The notes beneath the pieces were generated by a model that saw only the letters and a list, made by a program, of their open reading frames with translations, searched no databases and had not been told where the DNA came from. From assembly GCA_013407085.1 (NCBI GenBank), contig JACCGJ010020255.1:1-64000 (forward strand): a DNA stretch of 64,000 nucleotides. Direction: 5' to 3'. How positions within the stretch are numbered: position 1 is the stretch's first letter; the number at the start of each line of letters is the position of its first letter. Position numbers and translations under genes: made by a program. This document shows positions 54,021 through 63,925 of the stretch, one piece after another. The DNA comes from Atriophallophorus winterbourni (Eukaryota > Platyhelminthes > Trematoda > Plagiorchiida > Microphallidae).

Positions 54021-56537
54021 ATGTACTGTCAGTGTGTTTGTTGTGTTTTGGTATGTATCTCTAACAAAGCGATTATCATGGTACTTCATGTTAACCATTT
54101 GCGTTTTAAAATCAATGCGAATGTTAATAAAACAACGTTTCACCACTCACATTTGGACAATCATCCTGTAATCATTGGTAATTAAATTTCTACAATTCAT
54201 CAAAATACTTAGAGAAACCTTGAAGACTCTTGTGAGAATATTGACTTATAAATTAGGCTGATTTCACATGCAAAAAGCGACTAAAAACGAGAGAATTCAA
54301 AACGATTGGTAGATCAGTAAATGCGTTTTTGCGTAGCGATTAGGAACGCTTAATCCGTGAAAAATGAAAATTTAATTTATGATAAGCAATATATGCTTGT
54401 TACTCTAGTGCAGAACGTAGGTTTCGAAATTCTGCGATTAGCGGTTTATTTACTGTCGAACATACTTCATTGAATCCTGTGCTTACATAAATTTTCTCCA
54501 TATAAACTCTACACTCGTGCCGCGTAATGTTGGAGAAACGTTTTAGCATAGAGCATAGAACATTTAGGCAAATAATGTTGTTCGTATGAGGCGAGTGATC
54601 TCCTCAGCACGACGTGTCGTTTATCAGAATAAACCACGAAAGTCTATAGGGGTTTGAGTGAAACCTAATTTTGCAAAAAAAATGACAGAAAGAGGAGGCA
54701 TTGCGATACATTTTTGCAAACGGAACTGTGTTGTCAGTTTGCCCCAGAGATTTCATTGTGAAGATTCTCCTTATTGAGCCTATGCTGGGTTTGAGTACTG
54801 GTTCTCGTCTTCCTATAGGGTCTACCACCACTATCATGATAGGTCCAGTATCAGTTGTTAACTAATTTGAAATTCACATCCATTTTATTGAAAAATTAGG
54901 TTACAGAGTTTGTAGTAGTGATCCGTGTAAGCTGTGCCATGATTTGTATGTCAGAGGACTTTTGAGAAATCCGTTGGATAAAAATTAGTTAGTACGCTTT
55001 CGAAACTTATTTTGTTAGTCTGTGTGCACCGGTGACCGAGCCGTAGGCGAGAGATAGAAACACAACCTCAACTGAACTAGGAATGCGGGTTTGATACAAA
55101 TTTGGCTGACAACCAATAAATAAGGAAGAGCTGGAACTGAGTATCTGATTACGAATCTTTTATGATATTTTACTGTTTTGATGAATTAAAAGTAACTCCT
55201 TAAATGAAATTGAAATTTGATGTTTTTTACTGAAATGTCAGACCTCAGACCGTTGATAAAGTGAGCTGTGAATCGCTGTGAGAACTGTTGCTGTAACTGA
55301 ACCAATACTTGCATGAGTTTCAAAGGCATTGACATTCTTTGATATATGGACGTGTTTATCCTTGGGTTAGTAGTGATTTTCGCAAATAAATCCGCAAAAC
55401 ATTTATGTTAAGTTCCTCTCGTTATTGAATAACGCGAATGATTTCTGCATGTTGGTTCAAATCTGTCGCTAAATGTTATATCTCTTGTACTGCTGACCCA
55501 TCTGTTTGTGAGTAAAAAAAAGATAACTTAACTTAACTCGTCTATTGACTGTGGAATATCACAACGTACGTACAGTAAACGACAAGTTTATTGAGCAAAC
55601 GCGATCAATATTGCTTGATGCTCGATCGTCAGTGCATTCGCTGAATAAAGTGCATATTTCTACTAGCATTCCGTGCATTGGAAAACATGAAAACTAATCA
55701 GAATTTATTTACATCAAAACCTGAATTGAAATGATAGGTTGGTTGACCACAACATAAGCTGTTGTCTACTTCACGACGGATTCTGCAGACAAAGCTGCTC
55801 GAATGTGCCAGTTTGGAGGAAGATTCATAAAAGCTTAGTTGCAAATGAAACTCGTGATTAGTTGTACGAACCCGATGTAACATTGGCATTCAATTGTAAC
55901 TTTTTTCCCCAACTATCCTCAATTTCAAGACTTACTGAACCGATTATTTCTCTCTCCATCTGTGGTCAGCAAACAGCCATAAACCGGTAATGGAATGAAA
56001 ATTCGCGGTTGTTCAGTCTTGTTCAGTCTTTTTCACGATTGTTATAGTGCTGTTCATTAGGATCACCATTTAACTAATTTAGTTCTAAGCATCCGGAACG
56101 AGCCTAATAAAAAACGGATAGCCTAAATGAGTTTGTTCAACTATCTCAAATCTCAGGAGACCTTATACACACTTACAAAATATTCCTTACATCAAACCAT
56201 CCCTAGCCGGATTTATTAACACGAAATGATACTAGAAATAATCAGACGCATGTATAAGTGCAGGTGTTACCCGATTCCTGCTTAAACGGTCCAAAATATT
56301 TTTATTATATTCGTGTCTGTTGTACTTGCGACAGTATACCTTCGATCGTTGATCACAATCGAACCACATTATGGCAGTTGTACGTTCGAAATGCAAAGTC
56401 TCTATACATTCCTACTAAAAAAACCAGGACTTATTTCTTTCTGTTCACACTCATCAGACAAAGACAATGGGATCGACTTTTGATTGACTTGATAAAGTAG
56501 AAAGGCCATTTGAAAATGCAATTTAAGGTCACCGAGG
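54021..56537. repeat. Unit C tail
   Basis: Largely paralogous to 47,471-48,900. Additional ~900 bp (about 54,600-55,400) is not present in unit B and includes a 77-codon minus frame (54,837-54,604) with no recognised domain. No gene recognised. Confidence 0.55.
55737..55848 (+). repeat. Isolated satellite fragment (partner of 48,355)
   Basis: GACCACAACATAAGCTGTTG, then CTCGAATGTGCCAGT and AAGCTTAGTTGCAAATGA follow the satellite body order. Same truncation points as the copy in unit B, so it was present in the common ancestor of B and C. Confidence 0.8.
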
Positions 56538-56951
56538 TTATTTTTTCACTACAGCTGAACCTTCGTTGATCTCATCGTTAAACAGTGTGAATTTATAAAC
56601 AAAAAAGGGGAGCCTGAGAAGAAGATCACTATTTTCACGCTCTGCACTCATTTCGGACAAGCGTTCCAGTTTTTTTCTTTGCAGACGATGGAGTTTTTGC
56701 AATATCTCGTCGATCAACAACGACGAACTCAGTTTCTCAATCGAACGGATCAGAAAAGTCAGTGTCAGTGCCGCTGCACATTCCGTCACACTAGATCCTC
56801 GACTTAGACAAGATTCGTTACAGTTAGTACAGAAAGGATCAGCAGTGCCCGAACAAGCCGTTGGAGTTAGTTTATACCTAATGTTATTTACATCAAGATT
56901 ATCGCTATGTGTTTTCTGTACAATGAGACTGCATACGCACTTAAAAGAAAA
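56538..56951 (-). CDS. Unidentified cysteine-rich open frame, possible terminal exon
   Basis: 137 codons open on the minus strand between stops. The N-terminal half is cysteine-rich: CVCSLIVQ, then TPTACSGTADPFCTNCNESC and VTEC, giving CxC-x25-C-x6-C-x2-C-x3-C-x10-C. The C-terminal half is leucine/lysine-rich and probably helical (LIDEILQKLHRLQRKKLERL), ending AVVKK-stop. Just upstream on the minus strand is a pyrimidine-rich TTTTCTTTTAAG that could be a splice acceptor, placing an exon start at about 56,939. No paralogue is seen in the window and no family is recognised. It may be a real host exon; it may also be chance. Confidence 0.4.
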   Translation of the reverse strand, partial: FSFKCVCSLIVQKTHSDNLDVNNIRYKLTPTACSGTADPFCTNCNESCLSRGSSVTECAAALTLTFLIRSIEKLSSSLLIDEILQKLHRLQRKKLERLSEMSAERENSDLLLRLPFFVYKFTLFNDEINEGSAVVKK

Positions 56952-57479
56952 TTATTTGATCAATATACCTAAAATACTGTATTATCTTAAACTGGGATTT
57001 ATCTGCGCTGTTCACGAAATCAATTCACAGACTTCACCTAAATTAGTAGGTGATCTTTTTTATTTTATTGAGATAAATTGGTTGATGTCGATCATAGATG
57101 TGCATCACACACGCGTGACCGTCTCATGCTGTAAAGCGTTTCAGATCACTAAACATTCCGCTCCGGGAGGAACAATTCCACCTACAGCTCTCTCAATGAT
57201 AGACAATAATCCATGCGGCGACATTAGCACACTGACGGTGTGATCTGCGTTCGTCGTTTATAACAGTATCTGCGGCAATTCGTGCGGTTTTGTGATTGAC
57301 TGTATTACGAGGAGGTATTAATTCTATCAAATCAAATGTAAGACGAAAGCTTCAAACATGTACCCTGATATCCAGACACAAATTAATATCAATCAGCTGG
57401 AACCAGAATTTAGGGGAAATAAAAACTACAAATTTGTTTTTTCCGTACTACGAACTAGATATTGACCATAAATGAATTT
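56952..57479. other. Non-satellite sequence between open frame and unit D
   Basis: Contains the 5' part of a 132-codon plus-strand frame (56,845-57,243) that overlaps the cysteine-rich frame antisense and has no known domain. 57,060-57,300 partly matches 3,525-3,600. A GTAGGTGG donor-like sequence on the minus strand near 57,191 is noted without further support. Confidence 0.4.
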
Positions 57480-58102
57480 TCACATTCTCATTCATACCGT
57501 AAACCTATGAAGTTGTTCATTAACTTTTTACTTATAAATCCTTGAATCATGAATCCATGGGGATGGTAGCATCACAAACAATTGGGCATTTATAAGTCTT
57601 TTTGAACATTCACTTCTACAGACTGTTTGTGATATTGTGATGAAATAGCATGGTTCTCCGTGTGAACCTTTTTTCAAAAATAAATTAAATTTAATGTTTA
57701 ACTCATTGCGAGTTTCCAGCAACTTATCGACTCTAACAGAGATGCTTAGTCACATAAAGTGTGTATGCACTCAAACAGATGGTTCAAGTTACATTTCATG
57801 AGATTGATCCGATTATTCTGTCAAAATACACAAACAATATTAAGCGCAGTAATTGTTATGGCGGGTAAACCGGATCAGGATGTATTGATACATTGGCCAG
57901 CATCTTGTGATGACCCCAACGAATTTCGTTCATATGCATGCGAAATCAAGTTCATTTGCGCAGTTTATATTATGCATACTCAATTTCTGTTTGATCCCAT
58001 GTTAATGAATGTTAGCACGGCGTTTAGTCGCAATTCATCCCGGTAATATTTTTTGACCATTTCCAACTTGAATATTTGCTAGAAATCCTTAGATTGAACA
58101 TT
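57480..58102. repeat. Unit D, left part
   Basis: Paralogous to 18,240-18,890 and 37,000-37,690, with tracts ATGAATCC, CACTTCTACAG, TTCAAGTTACATTTCAT and CATTTGCGCAGTT. It stops at the 3' end of the CR1-like element and resumes at about 60,935. Confidence 0.8.
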
Positions 58103-58125
58103 ATCAGTATCAGTATCAGTATCAC
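58103..58125 (-). repeat. 3'-terminal microsatellite of CR1-like element
   Basis: Three to four ACTGAT units on the minus strand. CR1-type elements end in short tandem repeats instead of poly(A), recognised by their own reverse transcriptase; the position right at the junction with unit D supports this as the element terminus. Confidence 0.75.
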
Positions 58126-58394
58126 AGGGCGATGGTCGACCAAGTCGAAACGAGTGCCCAGATTCTTTCGCAGGGGTGCTTGAAAACACCCACCACTACC
58201 AGGATTGATTCGTAAGTAACACAGGCGTGTGTAACTGTGAATGGAAGATGGGAGATGTCTCATCACCGAAAAGACGATGGACAGCTGTTCATAACCACAA
58301 ATGCGGAAAAAAAAGAAGACACTCTTTTTTGTGTTTCAAAAAATTTTTCGAATATTTTTGCGCTTTTTTATCATAGAAAATGAGGGATTTAGTC

Positions 58395-58793
58395 TTAAGG
58401 GTAATGCTCCGGATAGAGCTCCTGCCACCGTTCGTCCAGCCCATGTTTGAATGCAATTACTGAAGTTGCCAAGATTAGTTCTGCGGGAAGTGAGTTCCAC
58501 GCGTTCACTATACGGATGCTAGAGAAGTGCGTTCTGGATTCGAGCCTGGTGTGCTGTTTACTTAGCTTGAAACTGTGCCCTCGTGTACCAACCGAAGGAG
58601 AGAACCGGAAGAAGTCATCGAAATTTAAACAACTTAGTCCTTTGACAACCTTAAAGGTCTCTATAAGATCCCCCCTAAGTTGCCTCCTCCTAAGTGAGAA
58701 AAGTCCTAGTGCTAATAGACGATTTTCATAATTAGTGTGTGCTAACGCCTGGATCATGCGAGTGACCAGCTTCTGTACCTTTTCTAGCTGCAC
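58395..58793 (-). pseudogene. CR1-like ORF2 C-terminus
   Basis: 132-codon frame: QLEKVQKLVTRMIQAL, then RLLALGLFSLRRRQLRGDLI, FFRF, TRGHSFKLS, RTHFSSIRIVNAWNSLPAEL and FKHGLDERW. This is an almost textbook CR1/Jockey C-terminal domain and the frame is intact to its stop. A stop separates it from the piece at 58,836. Confidence 0.9.
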
Positions 58794-58835
58794 TATATCC
58801 TTCTGGTGATAAGGCTTCCAAGCCTGGATACAGTA

Positions 58836-59081
58836 TTATAAATGTGGCCTCACTATTGCCTTGTAGAGGGGCAATAGCACCTCAGCTTTTCTGCAAGTGA
58901 GGGCTGAACGGAGTCGAAAGAGTTCCCTCCTGGCCCTTTGAACTGCAGCAGCACATCGGTCAGCCCACTTACAGTTTGCGGAGACTACGATTTCTAGGTC
59001 CTTAGTAGACTTTACCCTACGGAACTCCGTGTGAGCTGAGGGCGTTGACACAATCATGTTGCCTGCTACTGTAGAGAGCAA
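58836..59081 (-). pseudogene. CR1-like RT thumb region
   Basis: 81-codon frame with FRRVKSTKDLEIVVSANCKW (the 'V---KDLGV-V---L-' region) and RARRELFRLRSALTCR followed by LLPLYKAIVRPHL, the start of the 'LY-A-VRPHLEY' phrase. A frame break lies just after RPHL. Confidence 0.88.
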
Positions 59082-59111
59082 GTGACTGTTATCTAGGTTA
59101 AGGGGAAGATC

Positions 59112-59633
59112 TCACTTACCCGCCCATGATGTTACAGCTTTCACATCACATATCAGAACGGAATTATCCGACCTACCGACAATCTCAACGTTGTCAGCAG
59201 AAATATAACGGGGTGAGCGCAGTTGGCTGGCTAGATCGTGAATGAAGATGAGGAACAGCAACGGCCCCAACACTGAGCCCTGTGGAACCCCACTCGTTAC
59301 ATGCGCACTTGCGGAGTAAGTATCATCTACCCTGACAGAAAAGGAACGGTCGCTAAGGAATGCTCGAATCCAGCCCAGAAGGTTCCCTGATACTTCTATG
59401 GCTGAGAGCTTGAGAAGCAAGAGCCTAGGGTTGACTGAATCGAAAGCCTTACTAAAGTCGAGATAGAAGTCTTCTACAGCTATACCATCATCCATCCTCT
59501 TAGTAACCTCGTCAAGAAAGCTCAACAAATTTGTCAGACATGACCTACCTTTTAAGAAGCCGTGTTGTGCGCCATTCAAAAGAGAGTGTTTGGTTAGATA
59601 TCCACATATTTTATCGCGGATCAATCTTTCCAT
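59112..59633 (-). pseudogene. CR1-like RT fingers and palm
   Basis: 173-codon frame: MERLIRDKICGYL, NGAQHGFLKGRSCLTNLLSF, motif A FYLDFSKAFDSV with catalytic D, motif B SGVPQGSVLGPLLFLIFIHD, then motif C as ISADNVEIVG. The second aspartate of motif C is changed to N, so polymerase activity is expected to be lost even though the frame is open. Confidence 0.92.
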
Positions 59634-59821
59634 AACCTTACATAGTACACTAGTGAGGCTAACCGGGCGGTAATTATTGACCTCCTCCCTTATGGATAGG
59701 TACTACAACGACTGTTCTCCCGTCTAAAGGAAGGGTGCCCTGACTGATGGATGATGTGAAAAGTTCTGTGATCGGCACAGCTAACATGGGCGCTAGCAGT
59801 CTGATCATTCGTGGATGGATG

Positions 59822-60226
59822 CTATCGGGCCCAGCCGACTTGTTGTAAGCACGAAGGACGAAGCACGACAGTGGCGCACTTCAATGCTGGAGTAAAATTC
59901 TCCTGTGTTAGCGTCATCGCCACACTACTGTCATTTCCTAAGCTTCGACTCTGGAGCGAAATTAGTGAGCTACGTGTTACAGCTAACTTAGACTTTCTAG
60001 CTCTAATTGGGCTAGAAGTTTTCAGGTGTGCCGGGGTGTCAGGTTGTACGACGAATTTTCCCTCGACGCAGTTGAGCTTCTCTGCTTTCGAAAGGGAGTA
60101 GTCGCGATCACATTGCTTTGTGAATTCGACTACAATTGGCCGCGGCGATCTGGTAGATGCGTCGTTTGGGCCACCCCTCCATTTCCCGACCTTGTGAACT
60201 CGCTTCAGCGGAATATAAGGTCGCAT
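59822..60226 (-). pseudogene. CR1-like ORF1, C-terminal part
   Basis: 134-codon frame. Contains FTKQCDRDYSLSKAEKLN and a proline/arginine-rich start (RSPRPIVVEF). It continues the ORF1 of 60,844-60,341 after a frame break and runs into RT-type sequence (VGPDSIHPRM) without an intervening endonuclease. The assignment as ORF1 rests on position. Confidence 0.65.
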
Positions 60227-60340
60227 GCCTGAAGCACGAAGTAGGTCGATAACCTTTCTCCGATCGCTTTTCTCACGAGCCTTTGATTCTCGGATAGAAG
60301 GCTCAACCTGCGTTAAAATCAGGACAATTTTAGTTCGTGT

Positions 60341-60844
60341 TCAGCTAACTTCGTTCCTGGCTAGCAGCTCAGCAACCACGTTTCCTAAATGGTGGACTTC
60401 ACGAGCTATAGCGCGAACGTCCTTAGTCGGGCTGATGTGAGCACCCCTATTTTCTTTTACTTTTTTCCATGGAGCCTTTGGGAGACAGGAAGATGGCGAG
60501 AATTTCGCCTTCTGTGTTCTCAAAGGAGTGTTATGCTGGCTGGAGGTAGACGGGACCCCTGACCTAGCTACTTCGGCAAACGTTTTGGGTTTCGGAGATG
60601 AACGAGGAGGAGAACGCTTACGTTCCTCGAGACGCTTACGTTCCTCAACCAAAGTTTTCACTGACTTCATGCAGTCAGCACATAGCCATGTGAGCCATCG
60701 ATGAGCCGCATAAACCTTGAATTGTGCTGACGACATTCCATAGCATTTGGGATGAGCCCAACGCAGGCACACGTCGCACTCTATACCTTCGGAAAACTTC
60801 TTGTTGCAGCTAGAGTGAAAGCAAAGACAAGAATTTTGAATCAT
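60341..60844 (-). pseudogene. CR1-like ORF1 with PHD-type zinc finger
   Basis: 167-codon frame from an ATG. Residues 6-58 form a PHD-like Cys/His pattern: CLCFHSSC, then CDVCLRWAHPKC and WLCADC. A coiled, charged helix follows (SVKTLVEERKRLEERKRSPP), then a serine/proline-rich tail. ORF1 proteins of CR1-type elements often carry a PHD finger and are RNA-binding chaperones. The finger ligands are intact. Confidence 0.82.
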
Positions 60845-60934
60845 TTTGCTAATGTAATCGATGAATCGGAAATTTAATGAATTTCAAAATATTTAGCAGC
60901 GTGAAAACAAAATTCAAACCGGGCGCACAATTTT

Positions 60935-61205
60935 TGATGCCTGTAGAAAATCAACACGGTTTTTGAACAACCCTGATTAGGCAGACATATAAGTCAGTTC
61001 GAATGGATGTTCAATGCTGGTAAAGCTTATGGTTAACCAAATTTCCAACGATTCAAATTCGTCTGAAATTCAAATTATTTGAACCCACTCGCTGTCCAAC
61101 CAATAGGATTTCATCAGACAATCCTGTAGTTCAGTATATAAGTATTCAAAACTGCTAAAATCACCATCACTGTGTATGCAAAAATGCCACTATTGGTTTT
61201 GTTCA
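60935..61205. repeat. Unit D, right part
   Basis: Paralogous to 18,900-19,165 and 37,700-37,985 (tracts ATGCCTGT, GGATTTCATCA, AGTATATAAGTATTCAA, CACTGTGTATGC). It restarts exactly where unit D left off at 58,102, which defines the CR1-like insertion. It ends at the next element. Confidence 0.82.
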
Positions 61206-61206
61206 G

Positions 61207-61470
61207 TCACTTGACTACCTTGCCGCCGATGCCAGGTGCGAACGGGTTCGGAGCCGACAACGAGTTGTGGAAGTGCTCTGTCTGTCTTTCGGAGGACGTG
61301 GCCAAACCATTGCAGCCTTCGCCGTTGTATGTGAGCGGGAAGTGGAGATAGTCCGCTGCAACGCTCTCGTACGGCTGCGTTAGATACTCGGTTAGTATAT
61401 CGGATGCAACCAATGGTCGAAACACTTCTAATGTGGTACATCCTGTGACCCTAAAGGCCATATCTCGCAT
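61207..61470 (-). pseudogene. RTE-like ORF C-terminus
   Basis: Two overlapping frames (61,441-61,190 and 61,470-61,207) together give RNAAVRERCS-type text, QRRRLQWFGHVLRKTDRALP and VRTWHRRQG, the family 'RRLRW-GHVLR' and 'WHRR-GGQ' phrases. Reading stops at the junction with unit D. Confidence 0.82.
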
Positions 61471-61845
61471 CCGTGAAGTAGTACAGAGCGGATCGCTGCT
61501 TGATAAACACGCGTCTTAGTTTTTAGGCTAATCCCGGGCTTGTGCCAAAGGCTTCCCTTCAACTGCCAGAACGCATAACAAGCACGATCGACCCTAACTT
61601 GACTTCATCTTTCCCCGGAACATTGAGCAATATACTTGAGCCGAGTTATTTGAATACTGGAACGTATTTAATCGGACAATCCTGAACGCGGAGTGGCTGG
61701 ATGCCTGGTGTGTCGGAAAAAAAATGCCTTGGTCTTACCCGCGTTTATCTTAAGACCGACTTTCGCGGCAGTGGCACTAATGCGGTCTTAAACGCTTTGC
61801 AGCATTTCGGTATTGTCGCCCAGAACGACTATATCGTCAGCGTAG

Positions 61846-62142
61846 TCAAGGTCGGAAATCCATAGATCCGTTGAAACTTACCCCCAGTTGATAGTCTGTT
61901 AACATCTGGTTCATTATCCAGTCTACGGCATAGTTAAACATAACACACGATAGCGGGCAACCTTGCCTGACTCCTGTGTGCAGGTTAAATTCACGCGATT
62001 CCTCACCGTAAACACGAACCCGTGCCTTTGTAGAGCTGTAATAGGCTCTGATTAGGTTGACGAGCTTTAATTTAACCCCATCCCATAAACAATCACTTTT
62101 TACGGAGTCGAAGGCGGCGCGGAAATCAATAAAGCAAGCCAT
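61846..62142 (-). pseudogene. RTE-like RT motifs A and B
   Basis: 98-codon frame with ACFIDFRAAFDSVKSDCLWD (motif A, catalytic D present), ARVRVYGEESREF and TGVRQGCPLSCVMFNYAVDW (motif B). After a frameshift near 61,860 motif C reads LDYADDIVVLGDNTEML at about 61,804-61,854 with both aspartates intact. Confidence 0.9.
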
Positions 62143-62157
62143 CGTTTGCTGTTGATA

Positions 62158-62388
62158 TCATGCACGGTGCTCGAGGATTCTGCAAGGAGTGAATATTCGA
62201 TCTACGCAACCCATCCCAGGGCAAAATCCACTTCGAGTAACTCTGGTGTGCAGATTTCTTTCGGCGGAAAACCGATTAGGCAGGAGCGTTGCAAACACAT
62301 TATCAGCGGTGTCGATTAGAATTATTCCGAGGTGATTGGAGCACACAGGTTTATCTCCACGTTTCGGCAGTGGTAAAATGATAGACAT
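62158..62388 (-). pseudogene. RTE-like RT fingers
   Basis: 76-codon frame: SIILPLPKRGDKPVCSNHLG, IILIDTADNVFATLLPNRF, SGFCPGMGCVDRIFTPCRIL. These correspond to 'V-P--KKG----CSN-RGISL-D-A-K-F---LL-R' and 'GFRPGRGC-DQIF-LR-I-E'. A stop separates it from motif A. Confidence 0.86.
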
Positions 62389-62676
62389 TCCCCAGTCTGA
62401 TGGGAAAACTTATGTCTCCCAGATCGAACAAAACAGCCCATGTAGCTGAGATAATAATACGTCGACACAGGCCCTAATGAGTTTAACGGAAATTCCTTCC
62501 TCACCAGGCGATTTACCATTCTGCATTCGTCGTAAAACACTTGATATCTCGTATTCTGATGGTGCTCCGCAGTTGACCAGGTATTCACAGCTATTTAACG
62601 AGGAAGTGAATACTGCATTGATAGATGACGGGCGGTTCAGTAGCCGGCTAAAGTGCTCAGACCACTTATCTATCTT

Positions 62677-62901
62677 TTAATGCAGGTCAACTGTCATCTG
62701 TCCTGACGAATCTCGAGGATTCGTACAAAAACCACAGCTTCCAGATGCTCTGCGAATCAAAGGAAACAGTCGTCCAAAGTCTCCTATATTTGCCGCGGCT
62801 TCCATTTCGGATGCAATTTCCGCCCAATATAGCTGACGATCCTTGTGGGCTGATCGTGTAGCAGCTCTTCTTAGGAGGCGATAATCAGATGCACCATGCA
62901 T
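62677..62901 (-). pseudogene. RTE-like linker between endonuclease and RT
   Basis: 74-codon frame with RSAHKDRQLYWAEIASEMEA, AANIGDFGRLFPLIR and RDSSGQMT; in the family this is the 'D---YW---A--ME-AA--G----LF-LI----G' linker. It supports uninterrupted colinearity from endonuclease to RT. Confidence 0.8.
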
Positions 62902-63354
62902 TCGGGCGTCTCTTGCCCGGGCAGAGGACTCGATGGTGTTCTGAGAAATTCAATCTCGTCGGTGACGAGAAGCGGTGCCTAGGATTTTCAGTGCTGCAGT
63001 CTGAGTAGCGGACTTCAGTCTGGACCACTGTTGTAAGACTGATGCATCACTCTCATCCAACCACTCAGCTATATCGTCAATGAGCTTGTTACGTTGGGCC
63101 GGGTTTCCTAACGCTTCCAAGTTTGAGCGCTTTCATGGAGTTTTCCTTTGGCAATTTAGCAAACGAATTCGGAGCTTTGCGCGAACAAATATGTGATCCG
63201 TGCCTGCTGCGTTCTCTGTTTCGTCTTCACAATATAACCTACCGTCAAGCACCGAAAATAATCAACGTGCGCGAATTAGAACATAATCGATCTGGTTCGC
63301 CGTTCTGCCATAATTCGAGTATCATGTGACCAAGTGTTTTTGAGGGTGCTGAAA

Positions 63355-63925
63355 TTAAGTGTTACAGACGCATATGTGATTGTAGGCCGAAAACTCTATC
63401 AGTCGATCGCCATTCGCGCAGTGCTTCCCTAGGAAACATTTTCTCAGTATTCGGTTTGTTGCGGTATCAGCTGATCCTGAATGAGCGTTCCAGTCACCAG
63501 CCCCAATCAGTACGTCTTTCCCAGCAACTCTATTGACTACGAATTGAAGTTGGTTATAAAAGTCATCTTTTGTAGTTTGGTCGGCGGATAGGGTTAAGGC
63601 ATACACCGAAACGACTGTTATAATCAAAAAGTGACTCCTTAGCCCGACCACCGCGATTCTCGGGGATACAGGCATCCGTGACATGAGTGCTGGTTTAGCA
63701 TGGTCGCTGAGCGCTATCGCTACTCCATGCTGACCAGAACCATTCCCGTGCCCACTATAAAAAGCAAATAAGTACGATCGATTCTGGAAACCTTGATCGA
63801 TTTGGACCCGTGTCCTGGAAGGCGGACCTCGGATAGACGAGCAACATCTACTTGGTAGTCCAATGAAGAGCGAATCGTGATTGCTTGACTGTTAACATCA
63901 AGCAGTGTCCGTACGTTTCAGCATC
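63355..63925 (-). pseudogene. RTE-like AP endonuclease
   Basis: Start region reads NVRTLLDVNSQAITIRSS preceded by a TGA where the family has W (GCWNVRTL). YQVDVARLSEVRLPG follows. The largest open frame (63,684-63,355) has VVSVYALTLSADQTTKDDFY, DVLIGAGDWNAHSGSAD and KHCANGDRLIEFSAYN. GDWNAH is the catalytic DxN motif of the APE domain. A frameshift at about 63,720-63,760 and the early stop make it inactive. Confidence 0.88.

Larger units (their letters stand above)
58103..60934 (-). mobile_element. CR1-like non-LTR retrotransposon lacking endonuclease
   Basis: Inserted into unit D, minus orientation. The 3' end is a short microsatellite (ACTGAT units, 58,103-58,125), as in CR1-type elements. 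The 3' UTR is about 58,126-58,394, followed upstream by RT C-terminus, RT core, and ORF1 with a PHD-like finger whose start is at 60,844. About 90 bp of 5' leader reach the unit D junction. ORF1 sequence passes directly into the RT region at about 59,820 without any endonuclease domain, so the element is internally deleted. No clear target duplication is seen. Confidence 0.88.

Noticed and set aside
57145..57240. Additional exon upstream of the cysteine-rich frame with a GTAGGT donor
   Set aside because: The open stretch is short, the region is partly repeated near 3,545, and no phase or acceptor pairing could be shown.
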